DNA of 64,000 nucleotides from the IMG/VR virus record IMGVR_UViG_3300027763_000038, positions 1 to 64,000 of that record; one strand, given 5' to 3'. The translations under genes were made by a program, and so were the position numbers. Below are positions 1 to 7,316 of the stretch, in pieces; within the stretch, counting starts at the first letter, position 1, and the number at the start of each line of letters is the position of its first letter. Origin of the DNA: a virus. Under the pieces are notes generated by a model, which saw nothing but the letters and a program-made list of their open reading frames with translations, did no database searches and was not told where the DNA came from.

Positions 1-2
1 CC

Positions 3-347
3 CAATCAGTAGCTGTTCCTCAAGCATGGAATGTATTACAGTTAGCAGTAGCAGATATAGTCCAACAAATTCAATTAACTCATCCAGAACTAAAAGGATC
101 TAATAAAAAAGAAATAGCTATGAATGCCGTTTCTAGTTTTTATGATCAGGTTTTTTTAGTAGTAGAATTTCCCTTTCTACCACACTTCCTACAACCTATT
201 ATACAAAGGTACGTTAAACAACTGTTGATGATTTTGGTAGGAGCTTCCATAGATGCTATGGTTACCACCTTTAAAAACACTGGTGTTTTCAGTACTCCAA
301 CAGTTGATAACACAGTCGATAATATTCCCAAAGTTTCAGATAAATGA
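3..347 (+). CDS. Small hypothetical protein, 5' end outside the window
   Basis: The frame is open from base 3 to TGA at 345-347, so the gene starts upstream; 114 residues are visible, and the first internal Met is at 120. The protein is predominantly alpha-helical in composition. A hydrophobic stretch (FLPHFLQPII...YVKQLLMILVGASIDAMV) occupies its middle, followed by a Thr/Asp/Val-rich tail. I do not recognise a family. A holin or a small virion-associated protein is possible because the next two genes also encode small proteins with single hydrophobic segments, but nothing in the sequence proves it. It is followed after 15 nt by the next gene on the same strand, probably in the same operon. 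Confidence 0.6.
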   Translation, partial: QSVAVPQAWNVLQLAVADIVQQIQLTHPELKGSNKKEIAMNAVSSFYDQVFLVVEFPFLPHFLQPIIQRYVKQLLMILVGASIDAMVTTFKNTGVFSTPTVDNTVDNIPKVSDK

Positions 348-362
348 GAAAGAGAGATTCCA

Positions 363-752
363 ATGAATTTCACAGAAAGTTTTCAAGAGTTTAGTAGTCG
401 TTTGAGCACAATGGATTTGGCTCTTTATGCTGGCGCTGGTCTTGTACTATGGGTTTTATTTAAGGATAAGTTGAGTCCTGTACAAACATTCTTGGGTGGT
501 CTATTAGCTAAAATGAAAGGCTCTACTCCTTCTTCTGTTGTGCCAATTGTTGTACCATCAGTTGATGCTGTTGTTGTTCCAAAGTTAGTAGCTAATCAAC
601 CAGATGATACTTTTTTTAAGTTAGTTGTATCATGGAAGCAAACCAGAGATTTGGCTGTTCAAAGCGGTTGCGGCGAAGCAGTTAAGGTTGCTGACCAAAT
701 GTTTCCTTTCCTAAGTCCCAATGTTTGCAAAAAAGAGGATAAAGTATCATGA
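363..752 (+). CDS. Small single-pass membrane protein, unknown function
   Basis: 129 aa. An AGAGAG-like ribosome binding site precedes ATG 363. Residues about 19-34 (LALYAGAGLVLWVLF) form one membrane segment, followed by a basic patch and a Val/Pro-rich linker (residues about 60-80). A soluble helical tail with two Cys (SGCGEA and PNVCKKE) follows. No catalytic motif is visible. The stop overlaps the next start by 4 nt (ATGA), implying translational coupling with another small membrane protein. The two may work together in the envelope or at the virion surface, which is inference from context. Family not recognised. Confidence 0.65.
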   Translation: MNFTESFQEFSSRLSTMDLALYAGAGLVLWVLFKDKLSPVQTFLGGLLAKMKGSTPSSVVPIVVPSVDAVVVPKLVANQPDDTFFKLVVSWKQTRDLAVQSGCGEAVKVADQMFPFLSPNVCKKEDKVS

Positions 753-1240
753 GCATGGATAAAAAAGTATTATTAGCACTAGGTGGTTTACTCATTTTAG
801 TAGGCCTACTTAAGCCAGAGTTTTCTGATATGTTTAAACCTAGGCCAGCTGTAGTAGATGTTCTTGAATTATCAGTACCAACAGATGAAGCTGTAAAAAA
901 AGAAGCTGATGATGTTGTGGTAGTTCTAAAAGAAGCTGGCATCAAGTCAGAAGCTAGGAAGCTAAGAGATTTATATATTGATTTAGCAAAGCTAGTTGAA
1001 CTTGATGGTGAAGATGAAGTAATTAAAAGTACTGAAGAAATTCGTCAGGCTAATAGTCTAGCTGGTATTATGCTCAGGTTGGATATGAAAGGTAAGTATC
1101 CAAATCTAGCTAAAGAAGCAAAAGAAGTAGTAGTCGCTTCTATTGGTGATGATCAAATTCTTTTATCAAAAGAGCTAAGAGTTAAAGCTGTAGAAGGTCT
1201 TAATGCTTTAGCTTGGGCTTGCAACGAAGGGTCAAAATAA
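749..1240 (+). CDS. Small N-terminally anchored protein, unknown function
   Basis: 163 aa. A hydrophobic N-terminal helix at residues about 6-20 (VLLALGGLLILVGLL) is followed by a long acidic, Lys/Glu-rich helical region (about 45-150) with coiled-coil-like composition. The likely topology is one membrane anchor with a soluble helical body. It is coupled to the preceding gene by ATGA and to the following C1 peptidase gene by a TAATG overlap at 1238-1242. Operon context places it with the peptidase, suggesting that they are made together. No family recognised. Confidence 0.65.
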   Translation: MSMDKKVLLALGGLLILVGLLKPEFSDMFKPRPAVVDVLELSVPTDEAVKKEADDVVVVLKEAGIKSEARKLRDLYIDLAKLVELDGEDEVIKSTEEIRQANSLAGIMLRLDMKGKYPNLAKEAKEVVVASIGDDQILLSKELRVKAVEGLNALAWACNEGSK

Positions 1241-2166
1241 TGCCACGGTATTCTCCAAAAGAACTTTACGATAACTATCGTCAAGGATTTAGTGGTTGCA
1301 TATGGGAGCAACACGTATACGACCATTTTATGGAGAATGCAAAATATCCATTGTTTGGTGATGCTAGTAAAAAAATTAAGAATTCAGGTAAGGGCAAACT
1401 TTCAACACCATACAAAAGTGTGTTGAGATTTGAGAAGAATCCTTATAATGAACGACAAACTGTCGGAGATTGTGTTAGTCATGGAACACGAAATGCTTGT
1501 GATGTTACTAGAGCAGTCGAAATAGATGTGAATAACGAAAGAGAAGATTGGGTAACCAAGGGAGCGACAGAAGCTATCTATGGTGCTAGAGGTTTCTCTG
1601 GAGAAGGCATGAGTTGCGCTAGGGCTGCTGAGTTTGTTAGTAAGATTGGAGGTATAGTTCTTAGAAAGAATTATCCAGGCATTGCTGACTTTAGTAAATA
1701 CAATGGTAATCTAGGTGCTGGCTGGGGAGGCAGAGGACTTCCAGATAAAGTATTAGACTTAGCCAATGATCATCAGATTAAGACTGCTTCACTAATCAGA
1801 ACAGTAGAAGAGGCTCGTGATGCTCTTTCTAATGGTTATGGAGTAGCAGTATGTTCTAATTATGGTTTTAGTAACACAAGAGATAAAAAGGGATTTGCTA
1901 GACAATCTGGTAGTTGGGGACATTGCATGGCTTGGATAGCATGTGATGATACTGGTAGTGAGCCAGCCTTTTTAGTCCAAAATAGCTGGGGTAAGTGGAA
2001 TGATGGAGGACATCCAGAATGGGGTCCAATTCCAGATGGTTCATTTTTAATTCATGCTGATGTGGCTGCTGGTATGCTCGCCATGAATGGATCATATACA
2101 TTTAGCAGTTTTGACGGTTTTCCTCTCCAAAAGCTACCAAGCTATGGATTTGAAGACTATCTCTAA
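1240..2166 (+). CDS. Papain-like (C1 family) cysteine peptidase
   Basis: 308 aa from ATG 1240, which overlaps the previous stop and has AAGGG 9 nt upstream; a start at 1213 would only add nine residues translated from the previous gene. The papain triad is visible: Gln73-x4-Cys78 (QTVGDCVSHG), His228 (GSWGHCMAW) and Asn248 (LVQNSWGKW), in the C1 order and spacing. There is no signal peptide and no inhibitory propeptide that I can recognise. C1 enzymes cleave peptide bonds through the Cys thiolate. In a phage the target could be virion proteins, host envelope proteins or peptidoglycan cross-bridges; which one is unknown. A paralog lacking the Cys lies at 5718-7304, sharing WGPIPDGSFL near its C-terminus. 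Confidence 0.8.
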   Translation: MPRYSPKELYDNYRQGFSGCIWEQHVYDHFMENAKYPLFGDASKKIKNSGKGKLSTPYKSVLRFEKNPYNERQTVGDCVSHGTRNACDVTRAVEIDVNNEREDWVTKGATEAIYGARGFSGEGMSCARAAEFVSKIGGIVLRKNYPGIADFSKYNGNLGAGWGGRGLPDKVLDLANDHQIKTASLIRTVEEARDALSNGYGVAVCSNYGFSNTRDKKGFARQSGSWGHCMAWIACDDTGSEPAFLVQNSWGKWNDGGHPEWGPIPDGSFLIHADVAAGMLAMNGSYTFSSFDGFPLQKLPSYGFEDYL

Positions 2167-2248
2167 AATTCGCAATTAGCTATTTTAAACCATCATCTCT
2201 ATTAGGTGTATATACTTATATGCTTAAATTCCTACTGGGAATAATTTT

Positions 2249-2443
2249 ATGAGACTAATAGATAGAATAGCTCTAAATAGAGCAATACAAATGCTTTTAG
2301 ATTTTATCTTAGCTATCATTAAGATGTTTGATAAAAGTACTCCTGAGAATAAACCAGATGGTCCAGTAAAACCAAGGCCAAAACCCAAAAGGCCTTTGAG
2401 AGATTTAGTGGACAATATATTACCATGGAGAGATAAGAAATGA
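2249..2443 (+). CDS. Short protein with Pro/Lys-rich tail, unknown function
   Basis: 64 aa. It has an N-terminal amphipathic or hydrophobic helix (residues about 9-27, AIQMLLDFILAIIKMF) and then a basic Pro-rich segment (VKPRPKPKRPL), ending in NILPWRDKK. A GGGA motif precedes ATG 2249, and the stop is coupled to the next gene by ATGA, which supports real translation. The form (short hydrophobic helix plus basic Pro-rich tail) fits a peripheral membrane or scaffold peptide, but no family is recognised. The 82-nt gap before it (2167-2248) contains TATACT but no convincing -35 element. Confidence 0.55.
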   Translation: MRLIDRIALNRAIQMLLDFILAIIKMFDKSTPENKPDGPVKPRPKPKRPLRDLVDNILPWRDKK

Positions 2444-2781
2444 ATAAATTATTTGTTGGTTTATTTTGCGTTAGTTTATTATTTACTCAGTCTCACTACT
2501 ATGGGTCAACAACAGCCCCAGTAACTCTTGCTGGAGGCATTATTAAAGCCAAGCATGTGCAGGAAGTATCCCAAAAGTATAAAAGAAAAGATTGCCCAGT
2601 TTGCAAGGGTAAGGGTTGGTATATGAGTGGTGATGGTATTCTTAAAATTGATTGTACATATTGTGAAGCAGATAAAGGATCAATTTCTATAGGTCCAATT
2701 AAGTCATTTAACCCACAAACCCCCTCTCCAAAAGCATATTCAGCACCATGTCCCGACGGCAAATGCCCTCTTAAAAAATAA
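2440..2781 (+). CDS. Secreted small protein with DnaJ-type Cys motifs
   Basis: 113 aa. The N-terminus looks like a signal peptide (Met-Asn-Lys, then a hydrophobic core LFVGLFCVSLLF). It is followed by CPVCKGKGW (residues about 52-60) and a second CxxC (CTYCEAD), the CxxCxGxG type of zinc-binding pair seen in DnaJ cysteine-rich domains. A further Cys pair closes the protein (CPDGKCPLKK). It probably binds one zinc outside the cytoplasm or in the virion. It is ATGA-coupled to the short gene upstream. The substrate or partner is unknown. The Cys in LFCVS is not followed by a clear lipobox, so lipoprotein status is unsupported. Confidence 0.6.
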   Translation: MNKLFVGLFCVSLLFTQSHYYGSTTAPVTLAGGIIKAKHVQEVSQKYKRKDCPVCKGKGWYMSGDGILKIDCTYCEADKGSISIGPIKSFNPQTPSPKAYSAPCPDGKCPLKK

Positions 2782-2802
2782 ATACGGGGAGTTTGAAATC
2801 AT

Positions 2803-4983
2803 ATGTTTGATCCAAGCCTTCCTCCCCCATTTCCTATTGTAGAAGATGATTTAGTTTATGTTATAACTGGATACAATAAAATTAATTGTTTACCAGACTC
2901 TAGAGAATCATCAATACAAAACTTAAGAAGATATTTAGTACAGATCAGTGGAGTTTCTGGTATTGGGGTTCGTAATATTGATGGGTTTCCATTCATATAC
3001 TCCACTGCTCAAGAAGATAATTTAATAGACATTAACTATTCTAGTTCCTATCCATATTATCAAAGTATTGCAACTACTGGATTAAATGCCAGGATTGGTA
3101 ATAACATGGAAATCCAGTTTGCTACAGGAACTCCAGCAGCTAATAAATATGGTGGAGTAGGAGGCAAATATTTTAGCGGAATTATTTCTACTACGGGACT
3201 TAATACTAAAACAGAAAATCTAATAGTAAGAGATTTTGAAAGTATTTGGCCTTATAGTGGTATTATCTACAATACTGGTTTAAATGCCCGAGTTGGTAAT
3301 AACATGGAGATTCAATTTACCACAGGTACACCAGCAGCTAATCTATACGGAGGTGTTGGTGGTAAATATCTTAGTGGAATTGTTTCTACCACAGGACTTA
3401 ATGCTAGAACAGAAAATCTAATAGTACGAGATTTTGAGACCATATGGCCATATAGTGGAGTGATATATAATACTGGATTAAATGCTGTCGTTGGAAATAA
3501 TATGGAGGTTCAGTTCTATTCAGGCACACCGGCAGCAGATAGATATGGTAGAGTTGGGGGTAAGTATGTTAGTGGAATTATTTCAACAACAGGACTCAAT
3601 GCTCGCACCGAAAACTTAATAGTAAGAGATTTTGAAAGTCTCTGGCCTTATAGCGGAGTAATCTACAATACTGGACTCAATGCCGTTATCGGAAACAATA
3701 TGGAGATCCAATTCTACTCAGGAACACCCGCTGCAAATAAATATGGTAGAGTTGGAGGCAAATATATCAGTGGTATTATTTCTACTACAGGATTAAATGC
3801 TCGTACAGAGAATCTGATAGTACGAGACTTCGAAACTACTTGGCCTTACAGTGGAGTAATATATAATACTGGACTTAATGCTAGAGCAGGAAATTTGATA
3901 GAAATTCAATATAAAACATCTTCTCCAGCAGGAGGTCTTTACGGAGGTACAGAAGTTAAATATTGGTCTGGTATTATTTCTACCACTGGATTGAATATAG
4001 TTGATGGGAAAAATATTGCATATACTATAGATAATTCATTTCCATATAAATATACTATTTTTACAGTAGATAAAGCAGTTATTGCCACAGGATCTATAAC
4101 CTACTCAAATAATAATATATCCTCTAATGGCTATAGTTCAAATGTAATATCTTATACAGATACAAGTCTTTTAATAGATTATAGTATATTATATACTTCA
4201 AAAACTAATGAAACTATTGATTTAATATCTACTTTTAAATTTTTATTGCCAGAAAATAACGTAGAATTTTATGTGCCTTTTGCTGGTTATGATGGAACTC
4301 TTTCTCGTGGTAATACTAGAGCAGAATTAGAGGCGATAGGCGGAATACTTAATACTCCGTGGGTAGGAATAGTAAGCGGTTGTCCTGGGCCGGGTACTAC
4401 TAGTCCTGCTTGTCAAGCTTATACATATTCTGATAATACCTTACCATTAACTTCACCTGCTAACTCTTATGATTTACAATATTGGGAACCAATAGAGTTA
4501 AAAATAATAGCAGGATCATTTGAATTTACTATCTCCTGTACTGGAGGTGCTTCAAGTGTATTTGCTAAATACCCTGTAGTTTTTACTAATCTTGGTACTG
4601 GTATTCCAAACCCAAGCGGAGGCATTAGCTATCAATTTGGCTCAAATTTGATTTATGAAAAATATAGATCATCAACAAATAGTTCTCATAAATATGCTAT
4701 TAATAATGTAGATCCAATGGAAATAGAATATTTTCAACAATTACTGATAAATAGTAACTCAATGAATTCTCAAAACTCAATTGCTCCACTAGTTAATATC
4801 TCTAATTTTGGATATACTAGAACATACAGGAAAAAGATAGGTATGCAATACCCATGCGAGCCAGACTGCACAACCCCTTTTTATCTTTATCCACAACCAG
4901 TATATAGATATGTAACATATACAGGATATAATCAATCAGCTTTTTCAATTGGTCAAAGATCCTTTAAAACTAAAAATGTATAA
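2803..4983 (+). CDS. Repetitive fibre/adhesin-like protein with 66-residue repeats
   Basis: 726 aa; GGGGAG precedes ATG 2803. Residues about 92-420 hold five tandem copies of a 66-residue unit. Each unit contains two sub-repeats opening with SG-x-I-x-x-TGLNA, one continuing into LIVRDFE-x-x-WPYSG and the other into NNMEIQF-x-x-GTPAA. The repeated beta-rich pattern suggests an elongated fibre or decoration shaft. The C-terminal 300 residues are non-repetitive, Cys-containing (VSGCPGPG, PACQAYTYSD, CEPDCTTPF) and rich in Ser, Thr, Tyr and Asn, as expected for a binding head. It lies between small exported proteins and a second fibre-like gene. Function as a receptor-binding or capsid-decoration fibre is inferred from architecture only. 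Confidence 0.65.
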   Translation: MFDPSLPPPFPIVEDDLVYVITGYNKINCLPDSRESSIQNLRRYLVQISGVSGIGVRNIDGFPFIYSTAQEDNLIDINYSSSYPYYQSIATTGLNARIGNNMEIQFATGTPAANKYGGVGGKYFSGIISTTGLNTKTENLIVRDFESIWPYSGIIYNTGLNARVGNNMEIQFTTGTPAANLYGGVGGKYLSGIVSTTGLNARTENLIVRDFETIWPYSGVIYNTGLNAVVGNNMEVQFYSGTPAADRYGRVGGKYVSGIISTTGLNARTENLIVRDFESLWPYSGVIYNTGLNAVIGNNMEIQFYSGTPAANKYGRVGGKYISGIISTTGLNARTENLIVRDFETTWPYSGVIYNTGLNARAGNLIEIQYKTSSPAGGLYGGTEVKYWSGIISTTGLNIVDGKNIAYTIDNSFPYKYTIFTVDKAVIATGSITYSNNNISSNGYSSNVISYTDTSLLIDYSILYTSKTNETIDLISTFKFLLPENNVEFYVPFAGYDGTLSRGNTRAELEAIGGILNTPWVGIVSGCPGPGTTSPACQAYTYSDNTLPLTSPANSYDLQYWEPIELKIIAGSFEFTISCTGGASSVFAKYPVVFTNLGTGIPNPSGGISYQFGSNLIYEKYRSSTNSSHKYAINNVDPMEIEYFQQLLINSNSMNSQNSIAPLVNISNFGYTRTYRKKIGMQYPCEPDCTTPFYLYPQPVYRYVTYTGYNQSAFSIGQRSFKTKNV
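3076..4065 (+). repeat. Five tandem 198-bp coding repeats with diverged codons
   Basis: The codons for Thr-Gly-Leu-Asn recur at 3076, 3274, 3472, 3670 and 3868, exactly 198 nt apart. Protein identity between the first four units is high, while third codon positions differ: the TGLNA codons run act-gga-tta-aat-gcc, act-ggt-tta-aat-gcc, act-gga-tta-aat-gct, act-gga-ctc-aat-gcc and act-gga-ctt-aat-gct. The fifth unit is the most diverged in protein sequence. Confidence 0.9.
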
Positions 4984-5030
4984 TAAGGTGTATCGAATTA
5001 AGATTCAATCATTTTAATAAGGTGATAATT

Positions 5031-5435
5031 ATGACAACTCCAGATAATGAAAAACTAAAAGCTATAGCTGTTAAAATTTTAGAAAAATCTAATGTACAAA
5101 AAGATGAAGTATATGGATTTGCTATTATTACTATTTTAATGATAATTAGTATAGTTCTAACGTGTGTTAGAGTTTTACAAGAATGTAATAAAAGTAAGAT
5201 GACTACTAATTCAACAGCAGAAGATAAATATTCTATGTATGGTGAACAGCTCCATACTTTTAGTGAGCGTCGAGGCTGGTTTACAAAAATGAGAATCAAG
5301 AAAATTTTACGCAGAGAAATGAACAGAGAAGATTATGAAAAGTATTCATTAAGTATTTTGAATGCTTTGTTAGAAACAGGAGAAGTTCTCACGGATGATG
5401 AAATTAAAACCCTAGTGGAGAATGCCAATGTTTAA
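5031..5435 (+). CDS. Single-pass membrane protein, unknown function
   Basis: 134 aa from ATG 5031, which has AAGGTG 6 nt upstream; the frame also offers a GTG at 5022, inside that ribosome binding site. A membrane helix occupies residues about 29-46 (FAIITILMIISIVLTCV). It is followed by a charged cytoplasmic tail with basic (KMRIKKILRREMNRED) and acidic (LTDDEIKTLVEN) segments. The end overlaps the following GlsB/YeaQ-like gene by 8 nt. It may be one part of a two-component membrane module with that neighbour. The family is not recognised. Confidence 0.6.
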   Translation: MTTPDNEKLKAIAVKILEKSNVQKDEVYGFAIITILMIISIVLTCVRVLQECNKSKMTTNSTAEDKYSMYGEQLHTFSERRGWFTKMRIKKILRREMNREDYEKYSLSILNALLETGEVLTDDEIKTLVENANV

Positions 5436-5679
5436 TATTTTAGTGTGGTGTGTTTACGGTCTATTTGTGGGATCTATTGCCAAAAGCCTAGTTCCCGGCG
5501 AAGAAAATTTCGGCTTTGTTAAGACTGTTGCTCTTGGAGTAGCTGGTTCTTATTTAGGTGGAGCCATAATGTATTTAATAGGACAATATAATAGCTTGAG
5601 TCCAGCAGGTATATTTATGGGTGTTACTGGTGGCACTTTAGCTCTTGTGGTTTATAATAAGCTAAATCAGACTAAATAA
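5428..5679 (+). CDS. GlsB/YeaQ/YmgE-like (transglycosylase-associated) membrane protein
   Basis: 83 aa from ATG 5428, chosen because GTGGAG lies 7 nt upstream and the family starts close to this point; ATG 5422 would add two residues. The protein has three short hydrophobic Gly-rich helices: ILVWCVYGLFVGSIAKSLVPG, then TVALGVAGSYLGGAIMYLIG, then AGIFMGVTGGTLALVVY. The G-x-x-A-K-x-x-x-PG motif after helix 1 and the Gly-rich second helix match the transglycosylase-associated (GlsB/YeaQ) family. Members are small inner-membrane proteins often linked to stress; their biochemical role is not established. In a phage it may affect the host envelope, which is inference. Confidence 0.65.
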   Translation: MFNILVWCVYGLFVGSIAKSLVPGEENFGFVKTVALGVAGSYLGGAIMYLIGQYNSLSPAGIFMGVTGGTLALVVYNKLNQTK

Positions 5680-5717
5680 AGTCTCAGCTTGGCCTTTAGC
5701 TTAAATTAGACCAATAT

Positions 5718-7304
5718 ATGTTTACTCCAACCCAACTATATAATGAATACTCCGCAAATGTCTGTGAGGGTACTCCATATGACTTGATCCGTTTGGTCAA
5801 GTTTGTAAAACATTTAGATAGACCATGTTATAATCCAATAACTTCTGGAGTTCCAAATATTTCTCCAGCTCTTACTGGTAATATTAGTGGAACTGGCGCT
5901 AATAAATTAGGTATGCCTTTTAAATTCTTGATGAGACTAGATGCTGAAGCATTTACAGAAATTCAATCCAGTATTAAAAGCGGAACTGCTCATGGTATAA
6001 GAAATGCTTGTGATATTACACGAGCTTGTGATATAGAAGTTAGCGGCAATTATCAAGATTGGGAAGCCAGAATGTCTACAGAATATCTTGAATATTTTGC
6101 AGGCAATTCTTTACCAGACTGTTTAATGATGCTTGGTCCAGACGTAGTTTCTGGCATTTTATTAGATAGTGATGGAGAACCAGTAACCAGTACTCTTGGA
6201 AGATATACATATCCTGATGTAGAAAGAACCATAGGTTGTGACCAAGAATTGTCTTGTTTTGTTACTTCCGTACCGGGTTCTTTAGGAGCACCACATTCTT
6301 GTCAATTAAATCTGTTGACTATGAAAAGTACATGCGACAGTTGTAGTCCATGCACAAGAGAAGCAGATGATCCAGGTTATGCTACAGATCCGTGTTGTGC
6401 TGGTACTTGTAGAGAGAAAATGAATTTTTGTTGTGGTCAACCACAAACAAGTAGATTTGATTTTCAATATTTAGTACCATCTGAAGATAGTTATTTTGGT
6501 GGAAATACTTTAACTGGTTGGATTGATGAAGTTTTTAAACATATAGGAGTAGTTAAAAGAAAAAGGTATGATGGATATGCTAACTTTTTAGATCCTGTTG
6601 TTTCCTCTAGTATAAATATTTGTAAAAACGAACTAGCTCTAAAATATTTTCAAAAAAATAATGACTATGATTATGTCAAAAATACTGGAGAATCCAATAA
6701 TTTTGTTCCACGAATCAGAACTATTGGTTTTATCCAAAAAAATCAAACTAGTAGTGTTAAAGACCTACTATATAATGGTTACGGAGTAGTCTTATTTACT
6801 AATGTAGGATTTCCTAATACTAGAGATTCTACTGGATTAAGTTATCCTGACCGTAATCATTATCATACATATTCCATTATAGGATATGATGATCGTAAGA
6901 TAGAATATCCAGAGTGTGTATTTTTAATTGCCAATAGCTGGGGAAATTGGAATACTGGTGGTGGTCCTAGTTGGGGGCCAATACCAGACGGTAGTTTTCT
7001 AGTTACAGAAACCCACCTAAGTAAAATGGTAAAATTTAATCAAAATCCAGATTTAATAGGATGTCGTAAAAAAGAATGTCCCGAGCCATGTGACAGTATA
7101 ACAAGAGCAATGACTAATGCTTGTACGGAAGATGATTCTTGTGTTCCTTTTTCTTGCACAGACCATCAAAGTGCTTTTGGTTTAATTATAGGATTATCTA
7201 CTCATAGTGGCTTTCCGCCCAGAACTTTGGATTACAAGCAATTCTATCCTATAAATAAGTTTAAAAACCAAGAAACTACTCCTATTCTATATTTTGATCA
7301 ATAA
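5718..7304 (+). CDS. Catalytically altered C1 peptidase paralog (pseudo-peptidase), Cys-rich
   Basis: 528 aa. It is homologous to the C1 peptidase at 1240-2166: HGIRNACDITRA matches HGTRNACDVTRA, and both end the fold with NSWG-x-W and WGPIPDGSFL. Aligned on the shared HG-x-RNACD, the catalytic Cys of GDCVSHG falls on Gly89 of KSGTAHG. The His (H383, HTYSIIGYDD) and Asn (N406, ANSWGNW) are kept. It should therefore lack thiol peptidase activity but keep the fold. A Cys-rich insertion (residues about 175-245, including CDSCSPC, CCAGTC and FCCG) and a C-terminal Cys cluster (CRKKECPEPC...CVPFSC) are absent from the active paralog. A binding or structural role on the virion is the simplest inference. 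The next gene is a solenoid fibre. Confidence 0.75.
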   Translation: MFTPTQLYNEYSANVCEGTPYDLIRLVKFVKHLDRPCYNPITSGVPNISPALTGNISGTGANKLGMPFKFLMRLDAEAFTEIQSSIKSGTAHGIRNACDITRACDIEVSGNYQDWEARMSTEYLEYFAGNSLPDCLMMLGPDVVSGILLDSDGEPVTSTLGRYTYPDVERTIGCDQELSCFVTSVPGSLGAPHSCQLNLLTMKSTCDSCSPCTREADDPGYATDPCCAGTCREKMNFCCGQPQTSRFDFQYLVPSEDSYFGGNTLTGWIDEVFKHIGVVKRKRYDGYANFLDPVVSSSINICKNELALKYFQKNNDYDYVKNTGESNNFVPRIRTIGFIQKNQTSSVKDLLYNGYGVVLFTNVGFPNTRDSTGLSYPDRNHYHTYSIIGYDDRKIEYPECVFLIANSWGNWNTGGGPSWGPIPDGSFLVTETHLSKMVKFNQNPDLIGCRKKECPEPCDSITRAMTNACTEDDSCVPFSCTDHQSAFGLIIGLSTHSGFPPRTLDYKQFYPINKFKNQETTPILYFDQ

Positions 7305-7316
7305 AAGGATATAATA

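Noticed and set aside
1213-1239. Nine extra residues at the start of the C1 peptidase
   Set aside because: They read the end of the previous gene in another frame; ATG 1240 has AAGGG at proper distance.
2249-2781. Toxin-antitoxin pair from the two short genes
   Set aside because: The second has an export signal and zinc motif and the first a Pro-rich tail; neither resembles a toxin or antitoxin family.
3076-4065. CRISPR-like or direct-repeat array
   Set aside because: The repeats are coding, 198 bp long, in frame and diverged in third positions.
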